The notes under the pieces are model-generated. The model saw only the letters and a list, made by a program, of their open reading frames with translations. It searched no databases and was not told the DNA's origin. Positions 26,317 through 35,564 of a DNA stretch of 64,000 bases are shown here, piece after piece (position 1 is the first letter of the stretch; each line of letters begins with the position of its first letter). Both the position numbers and the translations under genes were made by a program. Source of the DNA: an uncultured Lachnospiraceae bacterium (GTDB lineage: Bacteria > Bacillota > Clostridia > Lachnospirales > Lachnospiraceae); NCBI GenBank assembly GCA_902781895.1, contig CACZLA010000004.1:24644-88643 (forward strand), read 5' to 3'.

Positions 26317-27841
26317 ATTTGTATTTCCTTATGATTTTTTTGTTCAGATATTCAGATACTTCCTTCCACAGCTTTCGTGGATAGCTGTAGTATTCTTCCT
26401 TAAGAGGCAGTATACGGTTATCATCATATCCACCCCAGACGCCCAGTACATAGCTTCCTGCACGTCCTACCACCCAGATATCATTATTATAGCTAAACTC
26501 CATCATAGGTGGAAGAGGGGCGTTAAAAATGTATGATAAGGACTCATTTTCCGACCTATCCTTTGTATGTGGTTCCGAAGCCGGATCCAGTAATACCTTT
26601 CCCTTATAACTCAGAACTTTTTTGTAGAAGTATGCAGCATCGGTTTTTTCTCTGCTTTCGTAGTTTGAATATGCTATGCATAGTTCTATAATACTTATCC
26701 CGTTCGGGTTTTGCGGTATGTGATTCGTTATCTCGAAAAATCTTTCCAGTGATTTGTGATGATAGTCTCTTCTCGCATCTGTTGATCTGTTAAAAATGAG
26801 ACTTCTTTTCTTTGTTCCTCTGCCTCCGACGGATGCCAGTACATACCCTGTATCCGGATCCATGAGGATCATTGCCGTCTGGGGGCCTTTTCTTTTTCTT
26901 TGTTCGGGAATATAGTCACAGTCTCTGAATACTTTTTCACAGTATCTTTGTAAGAAACTGTCCTCTGATGAATATATACGCAGTCCGCCGCTGTATATTT
27001 TATTTATTGCCCGGTCGTATGTGATGTCCAGACCGTTTTTCAGATCTCCTGCTACCTGGGATAATAATGAGTCTTCAAAATATGAATAGCATTTTGGTGA
27101 TCTGATGGCCTTTCTTTTTTGCTTAATCAACGTAGAATAAAGATCAACATTTATTGCGTTGGAATATTCGTTTCTGGTTATCGCTCTGTCGATATAAGCT
27201 TTTCTGAGAATGAATCTCTGGCGCTGAACGGCAGAGCTTGTCCGGGTTATGGGATTGAACCTGCCGGGGGAAAGAGGCAGTCCCGCCAGCAGTGCACATT
27301 CGGCAAGAGACAGCTCCCACACATTTTTTCCCAGATATAATTTGGATGCAGTTTGTACACCGTAACATCCGTTTCCGAAATATATGACATTCAGATAATT
27401 TTCCAGTATCTTGTCTTTACTGATGATACGTTCCAGCTTTAAGGCAAGGACTATTTCCCTCACCTTTCTTTTAAGCTTGTCTTTAAATTTGTTTCGACTG
27501 TACCAGTCAGGAAATACTGTGTTTTTGATAAGCTGCTGTGTTATGGTACTTCCTCCCTGGGGTTTCTTCCCGAGAGTAGTAATTGTTTTCACTATTGAAC
27601 GCATCAGACCTTTGGTGTCAATACCGTGATGATTATAAAATCGTTTGTCTTCGGTGTTGATAATAAGTCTGATAAGATCATCCGGAATCCTTTTGAAGGG
27701 AACAAACTCTCTGTGAGCTTCACTTCCGGCAAGGATCCTTGTCAGCTTTCCTTCTGAATTAAATATATGCGTTTCGTACTTCTTTGGTTTTACATCATTT
27801 TTAGTGATGTTAAATCTCTTCATCTGATCTTGCCAATCCAT
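26309..27841 (-). CDS. peptidoglycan glycosyltransferase (GT51) with degenerate transpeptidase domain
   Basis: 510 residues. The GT51 lipid II polymerase domain is complete: catalytic Glu64 in EDKRFYNHHG, GGSTITQQ at 96-103, KLKRKVREIVLALKLER and ENYLNVIYFGNGCYG. The transpeptidase half starts normally (AMILMDPDTGYVLASVGG), but the SxxK and SxN motifs are absent: NRSTDARR runs directly into sequence normally found after SxN. The KTG region reads VVGRAGSYVLGVWGGY. No N-terminal membrane anchor is seen, unlike class A penicillin-binding proteins. The start overlaps the upstream gene by 32 bp. Glycosyltransferase activity is plausible; transpeptidase activity is not. Confidence 0.82.
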   Translation of the reverse strand: MDWQDQMKRFNITKNDVKPKKYETHIFNSEGKLTRILAGSEAHREFVPFKRIPDDLIRLIINTEDKRFYNHHGIDTKGLMRSIVKTITTLGKKPQGGSTITQQLIKNTVFPDWYSRNKFKDKLKRKVREIVLALKLERIISKDKILENYLNVIYFGNGCYGVQTASKLYLGKNVWELSLAECALLAGLPLSPGRFNPITRTSSAVQRQRFILRKAYIDRAITRNEYSNAINVDLYSTLIKQKRKAIRSPKCYSYFEDSLLSQVAGDLKNGLDITYDRAINKIYSGGLRIYSSEDSFLQRYCEKVFRDCDYIPEQRKRKGPQTAMILMDPDTGYVLASVGGRGTKKRSLIFNRSTDARRDYHHKSLERFFEITNHIPQNPNGISIIELCIAYSNYESREKTDAAYFYKKVLSYKGKVLLDPASEPHTKDRSENESLSYIFNAPLPPMMEFSYNNDIWVVGRAGSYVLGVWGGYDDNRILPLKEEYYSYPRKLWKEVSEYLNKKIIRKYKYE

Positions 27842-29681
27842 ATTCTAATAAACATTCGGTTTCGTTGTAACGTTCATCGGATTCCTGAGCGTTTAACACC
27901 ACGGATATCATTCGATGATTTTTTCTTTTGGCTGTACTGACGTAGCAGTTTCCGGCTAACGGTGTTGTTCCCGTTTTAAAACCGTCCAGACCTTTAACTG
28001 TATTATTTCTTAGCAGGGCACTTGTATTTTGATAATCTCTGCCCTGAAATGATACCTGTTTCATGGATGTGTAGTATAGTATCTGAGGATAATCCCTTAT
28101 GATGTTTGAACATATTATCGCCAGATCCCGGGCACTTGCCGATGTTCCGGGATTTATTCCTATAACATCCTTAAAATCACATGTCAGATTCATATTTTTT
28201 GCTTCTTCATTCATTATCTCAACAAAGCTTTCCTGAGACTTAAAGAAATGCTTCACAAGAGCAACAGTAGCAGCACATGAAGAAGAAACAAGTGACAGAC
28301 TGAGCAACACTTCGGCAGGGCAGCTGTCTCCCTTTTTCATATATTCTCCGCCGGAATACTGAGGACTGCCTGAGATAAGAGCAGTTTCCTCGTCGATGGT
28401 TACGGATTCCTTTAAATGCTTATTGTTTGAAAAGATATATTTCATAAGCACGTAGGCCGTCATCATCTTTGTGATACTGCCTATGGAACGCGGTTTATCG
28501 GCGTTACGCTCATACAGTATATTTCCCGTATCATGATCCATCAGGAGAAATGAAATATCCTCCCGCCATAGGCTGAGGGTATTCAGATCATTGATAAACT
28601 GTTCTTTATCTATCTGCTTGAAATAAATAAGCTTGCCGAACTCAACTCTTTTTCTTTTTGTGGCTTCGGAGCTGTCCAGTGGGCGTTCAAACTCGGTAAG
28701 TACAGGGTCTGACGCAGATCTCAGATCCGTTGCTGTTTTCAGAATTTCAAGAACTTTTGGATAATCATTATTTAATTCCATCCAAAGATATTCAAGCTGC
28801 ATGGTAAGATCGCCTATGGATCTGCCGGTGCTTTTTGCATAATCAAGAAGGCCTTTCTTTCTTACCCCCATCGTCCACTGGGCAAGACCGTAGCCTGCTA
28901 CATCCTTTGCAAAATTTTCATAGGTGCCGTTATCTACGGCTTCTGTATACTCCGGGCTTGAGAATCCGAGAATTGGCTGATAGTAGTATTCAAGTACATT
29001 GGACTGTAACCCTGATTCTGCGTAAAGGTTGCCCATGAGTCCGGCTGTTCCATAGGGATTATCCAGCTTTTCCATAAAGAAATCCCAAATGTCCTTTTCT
29101 CGTTTATCATCAAAATGTACCAGCTTTTTCTTTTTTGCGGGAATTCCGTATTTTTCCTCAAAATATTCTTCGAGACACAGTCTATGTGATTTAATATATT
29201 TTGCAACCCGTTTTCCCACATAGCGAAAGTGCCAGGGTTCGTATCTTACGCCGGTATAGGATTCCTTGTCCTCCGGATATCGCAGGATAAATCCAAATTC
29301 ATCACAATGCTCGGCTATCCAGTCGAGAGGAAGCATATTGGTTTCATCCGGTACTGCACCTGAATAATCCAGATCAACAGCAAGTCCGGTTTCGTGCTCG
29401 CTGTATCCGGCTTTATTCGAATAACCCTCCCTTGCGGCGTGGTAGATCCTGTCCTGCTCGTCTTTACTTCGATAAGCACTGTTGATCTTAAATTTTTCAT
29501 ATCCGGTCTGCTTGGCGGCTTTGATCATGGAAACCAGAGCATTTGCTGCGGTTTTGTTCATAAGAAAGCTTTCGTTTGCAAGCTCAAAGCATCTGCCGGA
29601 AATATCTTTTAACGGTATTAATGGTTCCGGATCAAAGTCCTCCGGAATCGGAGTATAATAATTTACCAGTATTATATTCAT
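27810..29681 (-). CDS. triple-domain wall hydrolase: VanY + phage-type lysozyme + serine DD-carboxypeptidase
   Basis: 623 residues with three peptidoglycan-cleaving modules. Residues 1-180: M15B metallo D,D-carboxypeptidase (His96 and Asp103 in SEHETGLAVD; His151 in EPWHFRYVG). Residues 190-350: phage tail lysozyme-like muramidase/transglycosylase (Glu222 in NLYAESGL; AGYGLAQWT). Residues 360-623: S11/DacA-like serine peptidase with SITK (Ser402) and KTGT (Lys569), but the SxN motif reads SSSC (466-469), lacking the usual Asn. There is no signal peptide or membrane helix; the VanY module starts at the very N-terminus. First gene of the minus-strand operon, behind a -10/palindrome motif. Confidence 0.82.
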   Translation of the reverse strand: MNIILVNYYTPIPEDFDPEPLIPLKDISGRCFELANESFLMNKTAANALVSMIKAAKQTGYEKFKINSAYRSKDEQDRIYHAAREGYSNKAGYSEHETGLAVDLDYSGAVPDETNMLPLDWIAEHCDEFGFILRYPEDKESYTGVRYEPWHFRYVGKRVAKYIKSHRLCLEEYFEEKYGIPAKKKKLVHFDDKREKDIWDFFMEKLDNPYGTAGLMGNLYAESGLQSNVLEYYYQPILGFSSPEYTEAVDNGTYENFAKDVAGYGLAQWTMGVRKKGLLDYAKSTGRSIGDLTMQLEYLWMELNNDYPKVLEILKTATDLRSASDPVLTEFERPLDSSEATKRKRVEFGKLIYFKQIDKEQFINDLNTLSLWREDISFLLMDHDTGNILYERNADKPRSIGSITKMMTAYVLMKYIFSNNKHLKESVTIDEETALISGSPQYSGGEYMKKGDSCPAEVLLSLSLVSSSCAATVALVKHFFKSQESFVEIMNEEAKNMNLTCDFKDVIGINPGTSASARDLAIICSNIIRDYPQILYYTSMKQVSFQGRDYQNTSALLRNNTVKGLDGFKTGTTPLAGNCYVSTAKRKNHRMISVVLNAQESDERYNETECLLEYGLARSDEEI

Positions 29682-29714
29682 AATTGTTTTGTCTTTCTTT
29701 TTTTGTACAAATTT

Positions 29715-29734
29715 ATGACATTTATGTCATTATA
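29715..29734 (-). promoter_or_regulatory. -10 box overlapping a perfect palindrome, wall-enzyme operon
   Basis: On the minus strand TATAAT (29729-29734) runs into ATGACATAAATGTCAT (29715-29730), a perfect inverted repeat with 7 bp arms. The -35 position holds a weak TTTAAA. The same arrangement occurs before glycerate kinase (7132-7151) and purE (47694-47713). A repressor bound here would cover the transcription start. Confidence 0.55.
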
Positions 29735-29870
29735 CTATAATTTATCTCTTTTTTAAACGACTTTTAAGTTGGCATTTATGCTTGCGAAAACATACGTAAA
29801 TCCCTATAATATTAAGTGTGTAATTTGTTGTAAATGACACGGAAATTATTATAGTTTGGGAGGTATAAAT

Positions 29871-30245
29871 ATGAAGGTATTTAAGTGTACAAAATGTGGG
29901 AATATGATTTCTTATCTTAATAAGGATGCATGTGATGTAAAGTGCTGTGGTGAGGCTATGGTTGAGGTGGTTCCGAATACTACTGACGCAGCCGGCGAGA
30001 AGCATGTTCCTGTTATTGAGATAGATGGAAATACCGTAACCGTAAAGGTTGGTTCAGTTGAACATCCGATGATGGAAGAGCATTCAATACAGTGGATAGT
30101 ACTTGAGACTGAGCAGGGTAGACAGCGTAAGATTCTTAAGCCGGGTGAAAAGCCTGTGGCTGTTTTTGCACTGGCAGAGGGGGATAAGGCAGTTGAAGCA
30201 TATGAGTATTGTAATCTTCATGGACTTTGGAAGGCTGAAGCATGA
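29871..30245 (+). CDS. desulfoferrodoxin-type superoxide reductase
   Basis: Non-haem iron enzyme that reduces superoxide to peroxide without making oxygen, typical of strict anaerobes. The N-terminal desulforedoxin-like domain carries CTKCG and a later CC pair (center I ligands). The catalytic center II ligands are visible as EKHVPVIEI, VEHPMMEEHSIQW and CNLHGLW. 124 residues. The start is ATG at 29871 with GGAGG upstream. Its TGA overlaps the ATG of the next gene. Divergent from the wall-enzyme operon. Confidence 0.93.
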   Translation: MKVFKCTKCGNMISYLNKDACDVKCCGEAMVEVVPNTTDAAGEKHVPVIEIDGNTVTVKVGSVEHPMMEEHSIQWIVLETEQGRQRKILKPGEKPVAVFALAEGDKAVEAYEYCNLHGLWKAEA

Positions 30246-31096
30246 GGATAAAAAGCAGTTTGAAAAACAAGGCTAATGGAATAAAAGAAAAAAACTGGTA
30301 TAAGCATCTTGCCACTATCAATGAGCATAAAATAGAAGTAGGAAAGAACTGCTTCAGGTGCGGACTTTATAAGCAGGGCATACTGCATGATCTGTCCAAG
30401 TATTCATGGACAGAGTTTTCGGTTGGAGCAAAGTATTACCAGGGAAACAGAAGTCCGAATGAGGCGGAGAGAGAGGATATAGGTTATACCTCCTCCTGGC
30501 TTCATCATAAGGGCAGAAACAAACACCATCTGGAATACTGGCTTGATTATGATCTTGATAAAAGAGACGGCAGTGTTACAGGAATGAAGATGCCGGATAA
30601 TTATATTGTTGAAATGTTCTGTGACAGGGTTGCTGCAAGCAAGATATATCGCAGGGAAAATTATACTGACAGCTCCGCTCTTGAATATTATACAAATGGA
30701 AAAAGCAAGAATATACTTCATCCATACACAAGGCAGAAGATAGAGAGACTTCTGAATCTGCTTGCTGAGCGCGGTGAGGACGAGGCTTTTGATTATGCGA
30801 AAAGATATGTAGAAGGCTACAAAAAATATCAGAAGAGACAGAAGTATAAGGATAAGCTTAAGAAAAAGTATAATAAAAAGCTTGATGACAAGATGGAAAA
30901 GAAACGGGAGAAGTTTGAGGAAAAGTATCTTCCGGATGAAAAAGACAGGCTGGCTCTGGAAAGATATGAGCGTAAGCAGAAAAAGAAGTACAAAAAGAAG
31001 GCTGACAAAAAATACTCAAAAAGAGAAAAGAAGGATGTCAGAAATCTGAAGAAAGAGAAATATAAAGAACAGCAGAAAAAAGACTCGGAAGCATAA
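30242..31096 (+). CDS. DUF5662-like protein with Lys-rich coiled tail
   Basis: 284 residues. The N-terminal 180 residues match the DUF5662 pattern (NWYKHLATINEHKIEV; LYKQGILHDLSKYSWTEF; NKHHLEYW), with several His and Asp residues that could bind metal. The last 90 residues are extremely rich in K, E and R and predicted helical. No biochemical function is known to me. It is translationally coupled to the superoxide reductase by an ATGA overlap. Confidence 0.65.
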   Translation: MRIKSSLKNKANGIKEKNWYKHLATINEHKIEVGKNCFRCGLYKQGILHDLSKYSWTEFSVGAKYYQGNRSPNEAEREDIGYTSSWLHHKGRNKHHLEYWLDYDLDKRDGSVTGMKMPDNYIVEMFCDRVAASKIYRRENYTDSSALEYYTNGKSKNILHPYTRQKIERLLNLLAERGEDEAFDYAKRYVEGYKKYQKRQKYKDKLKKKYNKKLDDKMEKKREKFEEKYLPDEKDRLALERYERKQKKKYKKKADKKYSKREKKDVRNLKKEKYKEQQKKDSEA

Positions 31097-31126
31097 GATG
31101 CTTCGAAAGAAAGGAAGCAGCAGGAA

Positions 31127-34100
31127 GTGGCATTCACACATTTACATGTGCATACTGTATACAGTCTTCTTGACGGTTTTGCAAAGATACCGGATCTGGT
31201 ATCAAGAGCAAAGGAGCTGGGCTTTGACAGCCTTGCCATAACCGATCACGGAGTTATGTACGGTGTTATCGAATTTTATAAGGAATGTAAAAAGCAGGGG
31301 ATAAAGCCTATCCTCGGATGTGAAGTATATGTGGCTCCCGGAAGCAGATTCGACAGGGAGACCGGAACTAACGATGAGAGATATTATCACCTGATCCTTC
31401 TTGCTGAAAATGAAACCGGATATAAGAATCTTACAAAGATCGTATCACAGGGATTTACGGAAGGATTCTATTATAAGCCAAGAGTAGACAGAGAGCTCCT
31501 TGAGAAATATCATGAGGGGCTTATCTGTCTTTCTGCATGTTTACAGGGAGAGGTTGCATTTTACCTCAGAAGAAGACTTTATGATGAAGCAAAGAAAGCC
31601 GCTCTCTGGCATCTTGAAACCTTTGGGCAGGGAAACTATTTCCTGGAGCTGCAGGATCACGGCCTTTCGGATGATGTTACGGTAAATAACGATCTTCTTC
31701 GTATGTCCCAGGAAACGGGAATAGAGCTTGTCTGTACAAATGACTCACATTATGTCAGAGCTGAGGACTGGGAAGCTCATGACATACTCCTCTGTATGCA
31801 GACCGGAACAACCGTGGATGATGAGAACCGTATGCGTTATGAGGGCGGGCAGTATTATCTGAAGTCAGAGGAGGAGATGGCACAGCTTTTCCCTTATGCA
31901 AAGCAGGCTCTTGAGAATACACATAAGATTGCCGAAAGGTGTAATGTTGAGATAGTATTCGGAGAGCAGAAGCTTCCGAAGTATGATGTTCCCGAGGAGT
32001 ATGAGGATGCGTATTCTTATCTGAAGGATCTTTGTGAGAAGGGACTGGCAGAGCGTTATGAAAATGTAACTCCCGAGCTTAAAGAACGTCTTGAATACGA
32101 GCTGGGGGTCATCAGGGATATGGGTTTTGTGGACTATTTCCTGATTGTCTGGGATTATGTAAACTACGCAAAGAATAATGGAATCAGTGTTGGACCGGGC
32201 AGAGGTTCGGCTGCGGGAAGTATAGTTTCATATGCACTGAAGATAACAAATATCGATCCTATAAGATACAGCCTTATCTTTGAGAGATTTTTGAATCCCG
32301 AAAGAGTAAGCATGCCCGATATAGATATTGATTTTGCCCCGGAAGGCCGTCAGGATATGATACGTTATGTATCACAGAAGTACGGTCCCGAGAAGGTGGT
32401 ACAGATCATTTCCTTCGGAACCCTTGCGGCAAGGAATGCCATCAGAAATGTGGGCCGTGTTCTGAATGTAAACAGAGGTCTTGTGGATGTGGTGGCTAAG
32501 TCCGTTCCCGGAGGTGCAAAGCCCATGACTCTCACAGAAGCCCTGAAGGAGAGTCCGGACTTTATAAAACTTTATAATGAAAATGCAGAAGTAAAATATA
32601 TGGTGGATATGGCGAAGGCACTTGAAGGTGTTCCCAGTCATCCATCACAGCATGCGGCGGGAGTCGTTATCGGCCGGGATCCCATCGTTGAGTATGTTCC
32701 CCTTTGCAAGAACAGCTCGGAGTCTTCTGTTTCAACTCAGTTTGAAAAGGATACTCTGGAACAGCTTGGACTTCTGAAAATGGATTTCCTGGGACTAAGA
32801 AATCTTACTGTCATAGCCGATGCCCTTGAGAGCATAAAAAACAGAACAGGTATAGAGATAGATATTGATAATATTCCTCTGGATGATCCGAAGGTATTCG
32901 AACTCATTTCCTCAGGTGAATGTGCCGGTGTTTTCCAGTTGGAGAGCGGCGGAATGCAGAACTTCATGAAGAGGCTGAAACCTGCCACCATAGAGGATAT
33001 AGTTGCCGGTATATCTCTTTACAGACCGGGTCCGATGGATTTTATTCCCCAGTACATAAAGGGAAAGAATAATTCTGATTCCATAGTATATGATACACCT
33101 GAGCTGAGACCTATCCTGGAAAATACATACGGCTGTATTGTTTATCAGGAACAGGTTATGCAGATAGTTATGTCTCTTGCAGGCTACAGCATGGGTAAGT
33201 CCGATGAGGTTCGTCGTGCCATGGCAAAAAAGAAGGCCAGTGTCATGGAAAAGGAACGTGAGAACTTCGTTTACGGAAACGAGGAGCTGGGCGTTCCGGG
33301 CTGTATAAAGAATGGCATAAGTGAAGAGGTGGCAAATAAGATTTATGATGAGATGACGGATTTTGCCAGCTATGCATTTAATAAGTCTCATGCGGCGGCT
33401 TATTGTATAGTCACATATCAGACTGCCTATCTGAAGACATATTATCCTCTTGATTTTATGGCTGCCCTTCTTACCTCCGTCAGAGATAAGTCCACAAAGC
33501 TTGCAAGCTATATAGAGGCTGTAAAGCGTATGGGAATAAAGGTTCTTCCTCCTGATATTAATGAGGGCTACGGAAAATTTACCGTTGCAGGTGATGCCAT
33601 AAGATATGGTATGTCGGCCATCAAGTCCATTGGAGACAGTGTGGTTGATGTTGTTCTTGAGGAAAGAGAGAAGAACGGGAAGTTCAAGGATCTGAAGGAT
33701 TATATAACCCGAATGTCGGGAAAAGAAGCTAACAAGCGTACCATAGAAAGCTTTATCATGGCGGGTGCATTTGACTGCTTCGGAAAAAACAGACGACAGA
33801 TGATGATGGCATTTCCGGAGATATCAGGAAGTGTTGCAAACGAAAAAAAGAAAAATGCTACCGGACAGATGTCCCTTATGGATTTTATGGGGGAGGAAAA
33901 TAAGGAGGCATTTGATGTGGAATATGCAGATGTGCCGGAATTCGCAGAGGATATAATTCTCGGCGGAGAAAAGCAGATGCTGGGTCTCTACATTAGCGGA
34001 CATCCTCTTGACGGAGTCAGAGAGTTTCTTGAAAAGACAACGGATATTACATCCCTTGATTTTGAAATAGAAGAAGAGACCGGAACTGCAAATGTAATAG

Positions 34101-34609
34101 ACGGAAGAACATATACATTCGGAGGCCTGATAGAAAGTATCACCAAAAGGATAACCAGAAAGAATGAAAACATGGCTATCATAAAGGTTGAGGATTTCTA
34201 CGGAACAGTTGAGGTTCTGGTGTTTCCGAATGCATATGAGAGGTTCAGAACACTGCTGGAGGAAAATGCTCCCATCATAATAAAGGGCAGGGCACAGGTA
34301 TCGGAAACCGAGAGTAAGCTTATTGCATCGGAAATCATTTCCATGACGGAAATGGTTGAGAAAAATAAAGCTGAGAAGATGCAGGTCTGGATACTCTTTG
34401 AGGACTCGGAGGCATTTGAAAAGGGTAAACAGGATCTGAGCAGTCTCCTGAAAGAGAGGAAGGGCCATACACCTGTTTATGTACAACTTAAAAAAGAGAA
34501 AAAGGCTGTAAGGGTTCTGCCATCAGTGGATCTCGGTGCCGGGGTTCAGGCTGCACTGGAACTGTCCTACGGTAAGGACAGAGTTATAGTCAGAGAAACT
34601 AAGGGATGA
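31127..34609 (+). CDS. dnaE: DNA polymerase III subunit alpha
   Basis: Replicative polymerase of 1160 residues. The N-terminal PHP domain (HLHVHTVYSLLDG), the palm catalytic aspartates in MPDIDIDFAPEGR, the fingers region with QEQVMQIVMSLAGYSMG, the helix-hairpin-helix region and a C-terminal OB fold (YTFGGLIESITKRITRKNE) are present. The start is GTG at 31127 (VAFTHLHVHT) after an AGGAAG site. No exonuclease insertion, so it is DnaE, not PolC. Confidence 0.96.
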   Translation: MAFTHLHVHTVYSLLDGFAKIPDLVSRAKELGFDSLAITDHGVMYGVIEFYKECKKQGIKPILGCEVYVAPGSRFDRETGTNDERYYHLILLAENETGYKNLTKIVSQGFTEGFYYKPRVDRELLEKYHEGLICLSACLQGEVAFYLRRRLYDEAKKAALWHLETFGQGNYFLELQDHGLSDDVTVNNDLLRMSQETGIELVCTNDSHYVRAEDWEAHDILLCMQTGTTVDDENRMRYEGGQYYLKSEEEMAQLFPYAKQALENTHKIAERCNVEIVFGEQKLPKYDVPEEYEDAYSYLKDLCEKGLAERYENVTPELKERLEYELGVIRDMGFVDYFLIVWDYVNYAKNNGISVGPGRGSAAGSIVSYALKITNIDPIRYSLIFERFLNPERVSMPDIDIDFAPEGRQDMIRYVSQKYGPEKVVQIISFGTLAARNAIRNVGRVLNVNRGLVDVVAKSVPGGAKPMTLTEALKESPDFIKLYNENAEVKYMVDMAKALEGVPSHPSQHAAGVVIGRDPIVEYVPLCKNSSESSVSTQFEKDTLEQLGLLKMDFLGLRNLTVIADALESIKNRTGIEIDIDNIPLDDPKVFELISSGECAGVFQLESGGMQNFMKRLKPATIEDIVAGISLYRPGPMDFIPQYIKGKNNSDSIVYDTPELRPILENTYGCIVYQEQVMQIVMSLAGYSMGKSDEVRRAMAKKKASVMEKERENFVYGNEELGVPGCIKNGISEEVANKIYDEMTDFASYAFNKSHAAAYCIVTYQTAYLKTYYPLDFMAALLTSVRDKSTKLASYIEAVKRMGIKVLPPDINEGYGKFTVAGDAIRYGMSAIKSIGDSVVDVVLEEREKNGKFKDLKDYITRMSGKEANKRTIESFIMAGAFDCFGKNRRQMMMAFPEISGSVANEKKKNATGQMSLMDFMGEENKEAFDVEYADVPEFAEDIILGGEKQMLGLYISGHPLDGVREFLEKTTDITSLDFEIEEETGTANVIDGRTYTFGGLIESITKRITRKNENMAIIKVEDFYGTVEVLVFPNAYERFRTLLEENAPIIIKGRAQVSETESKLIASEIISMTEMVEKNKAEKMQVWILFEDSEAFEKGKQDLSSLLKERKGHTPVYVQLKKEKKAVRVLPSVDLGAGVQAALELSYGKDRVIVRETKG

Positions 34610-34640
34610 AAGTAATATAAGAAATCGTGAGGATCTGAGC

Positions 34641-35459
34641 ATGGAGAATATAATATCACTTAGTAACGGAAAAGTTAAAACTGTTGTTAGACTTCAGAGT
34701 GGTCCGAAGGAGAGAAAGTATCTTGGCAGATATGTTGTTGAGGGGCCGAGAATGGTTTCGGAAATACCAGGCCAGGATATGGACAGTCTTTTTATGACCC
34801 AGCAGTTTTTACATGATAATTATAAAGTGGATCAGAGGATAAGCAATCTCATAGAGAGGGCTGAATTAAGAGGTAGATGTTATACGGTATCCGATCAGAT
34901 ACTCCGTAAGATGTGTACCACAAAGAATCCTCAGGGGGTTCTGGCGACGGTTACAACAAAGGAATATACGGTGGATGATATTCTAAACAGTCCGAAAAAG
35001 ACTCCGTTTATACTTGTGGTTGAAAGACTTCAGGATCCCGGAAATATGGGTACCATCATCAGGACAGCCGAGGCTGCGGGAGTGACGGGAATCCTTGTGA
35101 GCTATGATTCTGCCGACATCTACAGCCCGAAGGTTGTAAGAGCTACTATGGGGTCCTTATTCAGGATGAAGATAGCGACTACATTTGATCTGATAGGTGA
35201 TATTGCAAAGATAAAAGGTGCAGGAATTAAAACCTTTGGCATGCACCTGGAGGGAGATTCAATCTACAGGACAGACTTTACGGGACCTGTAGCCTTCCTT
35301 ATCGGAAATGAGGGGGCGGGTCTTTCGGATGCAGTAAGCCGACAAGTTGACGGTCTGCTGGCTATACCTATGCATGGTGAGGTTGAGAGTCTGAATGCGG
35401 CAACCTCGGCTACGGTTATAGCCTATGAGACCATGAGACAGAGAGGAATGTATATTTAA
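34641..35459 (+). CDS. SpoU/TrmH-family RNA 2'-O-methyltransferase
   Basis: SAM-dependent ribose methyltransferase of rRNA or tRNA. The N-terminal substrate-binding domain (residues 1-90) is followed by the SPOUT knot with ERLQDPGNMGTIIRTAEAAG, FLIGNEGAGLS and IPMHGEVESLNAATSATV. 272 residues, usual for RlmB/TsnR-like members. Target nucleotide not determined. Confidence 0.9.
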   Translation: MENIISLSNGKVKTVVRLQSGPKERKYLGRYVVEGPRMVSEIPGQDMDSLFMTQQFLHDNYKVDQRISNLIERAELRGRCYTVSDQILRKMCTTKNPQGVLATVTTKEYTVDDILNSPKKTPFILVVERLQDPGNMGTIIRTAEAAGVTGILVSYDSADIYSPKVVRATMGSLFRMKIATTFDLIGDIAKIKGAGIKTFGMHLEGDSIYRTDFTGPVAFLIGNEGAGLSDAVSRQVDGLLAIPMHGEVESLNAATSATVIAYETMRQRGMYI

Positions 35460-35487
35460 GTAATATATAGCGTTTATGGATGCATAA

Positions 35488-35521
35488 CAGTCAGGATATA
35501 TGTATAGCAGTCAGGATATAT
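35488..35521. repeat. two 14 bp direct repeats upstream of the lysine riboswitch
   Basis: CAGTCAGGATATAT occurs at 35488-35501 and 35508-35521, a 20 bp period, ending just before the predicted -35 element. Two helical turns apart, so an operator for a direct-repeat-binding protein is possible. Confidence 0.6.
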
Positions 35522-35527
35522 TGCTGT

Positions 35528-35557
35528 TTGACATATACACCCTATGAGTGTTATAGT
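35528..35557 (+). promoter_or_regulatory. promoter of the dapA leader
   Basis: TTGACA (35528-35533), 18 bp spacer, TATAGT (35552-35557). Transcription would start at the 5' edge of the lysine riboswitch. Confidence 0.65.
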
Positions 35558-35564
35558 AGTTAAG

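Noticed and set aside
28750-29110. Prophage indicated by a phage-tail-lysozyme domain
   Set aside because: The domain is fused between two bacterial carboxypeptidase domains, and no other phage genes lie nearby.
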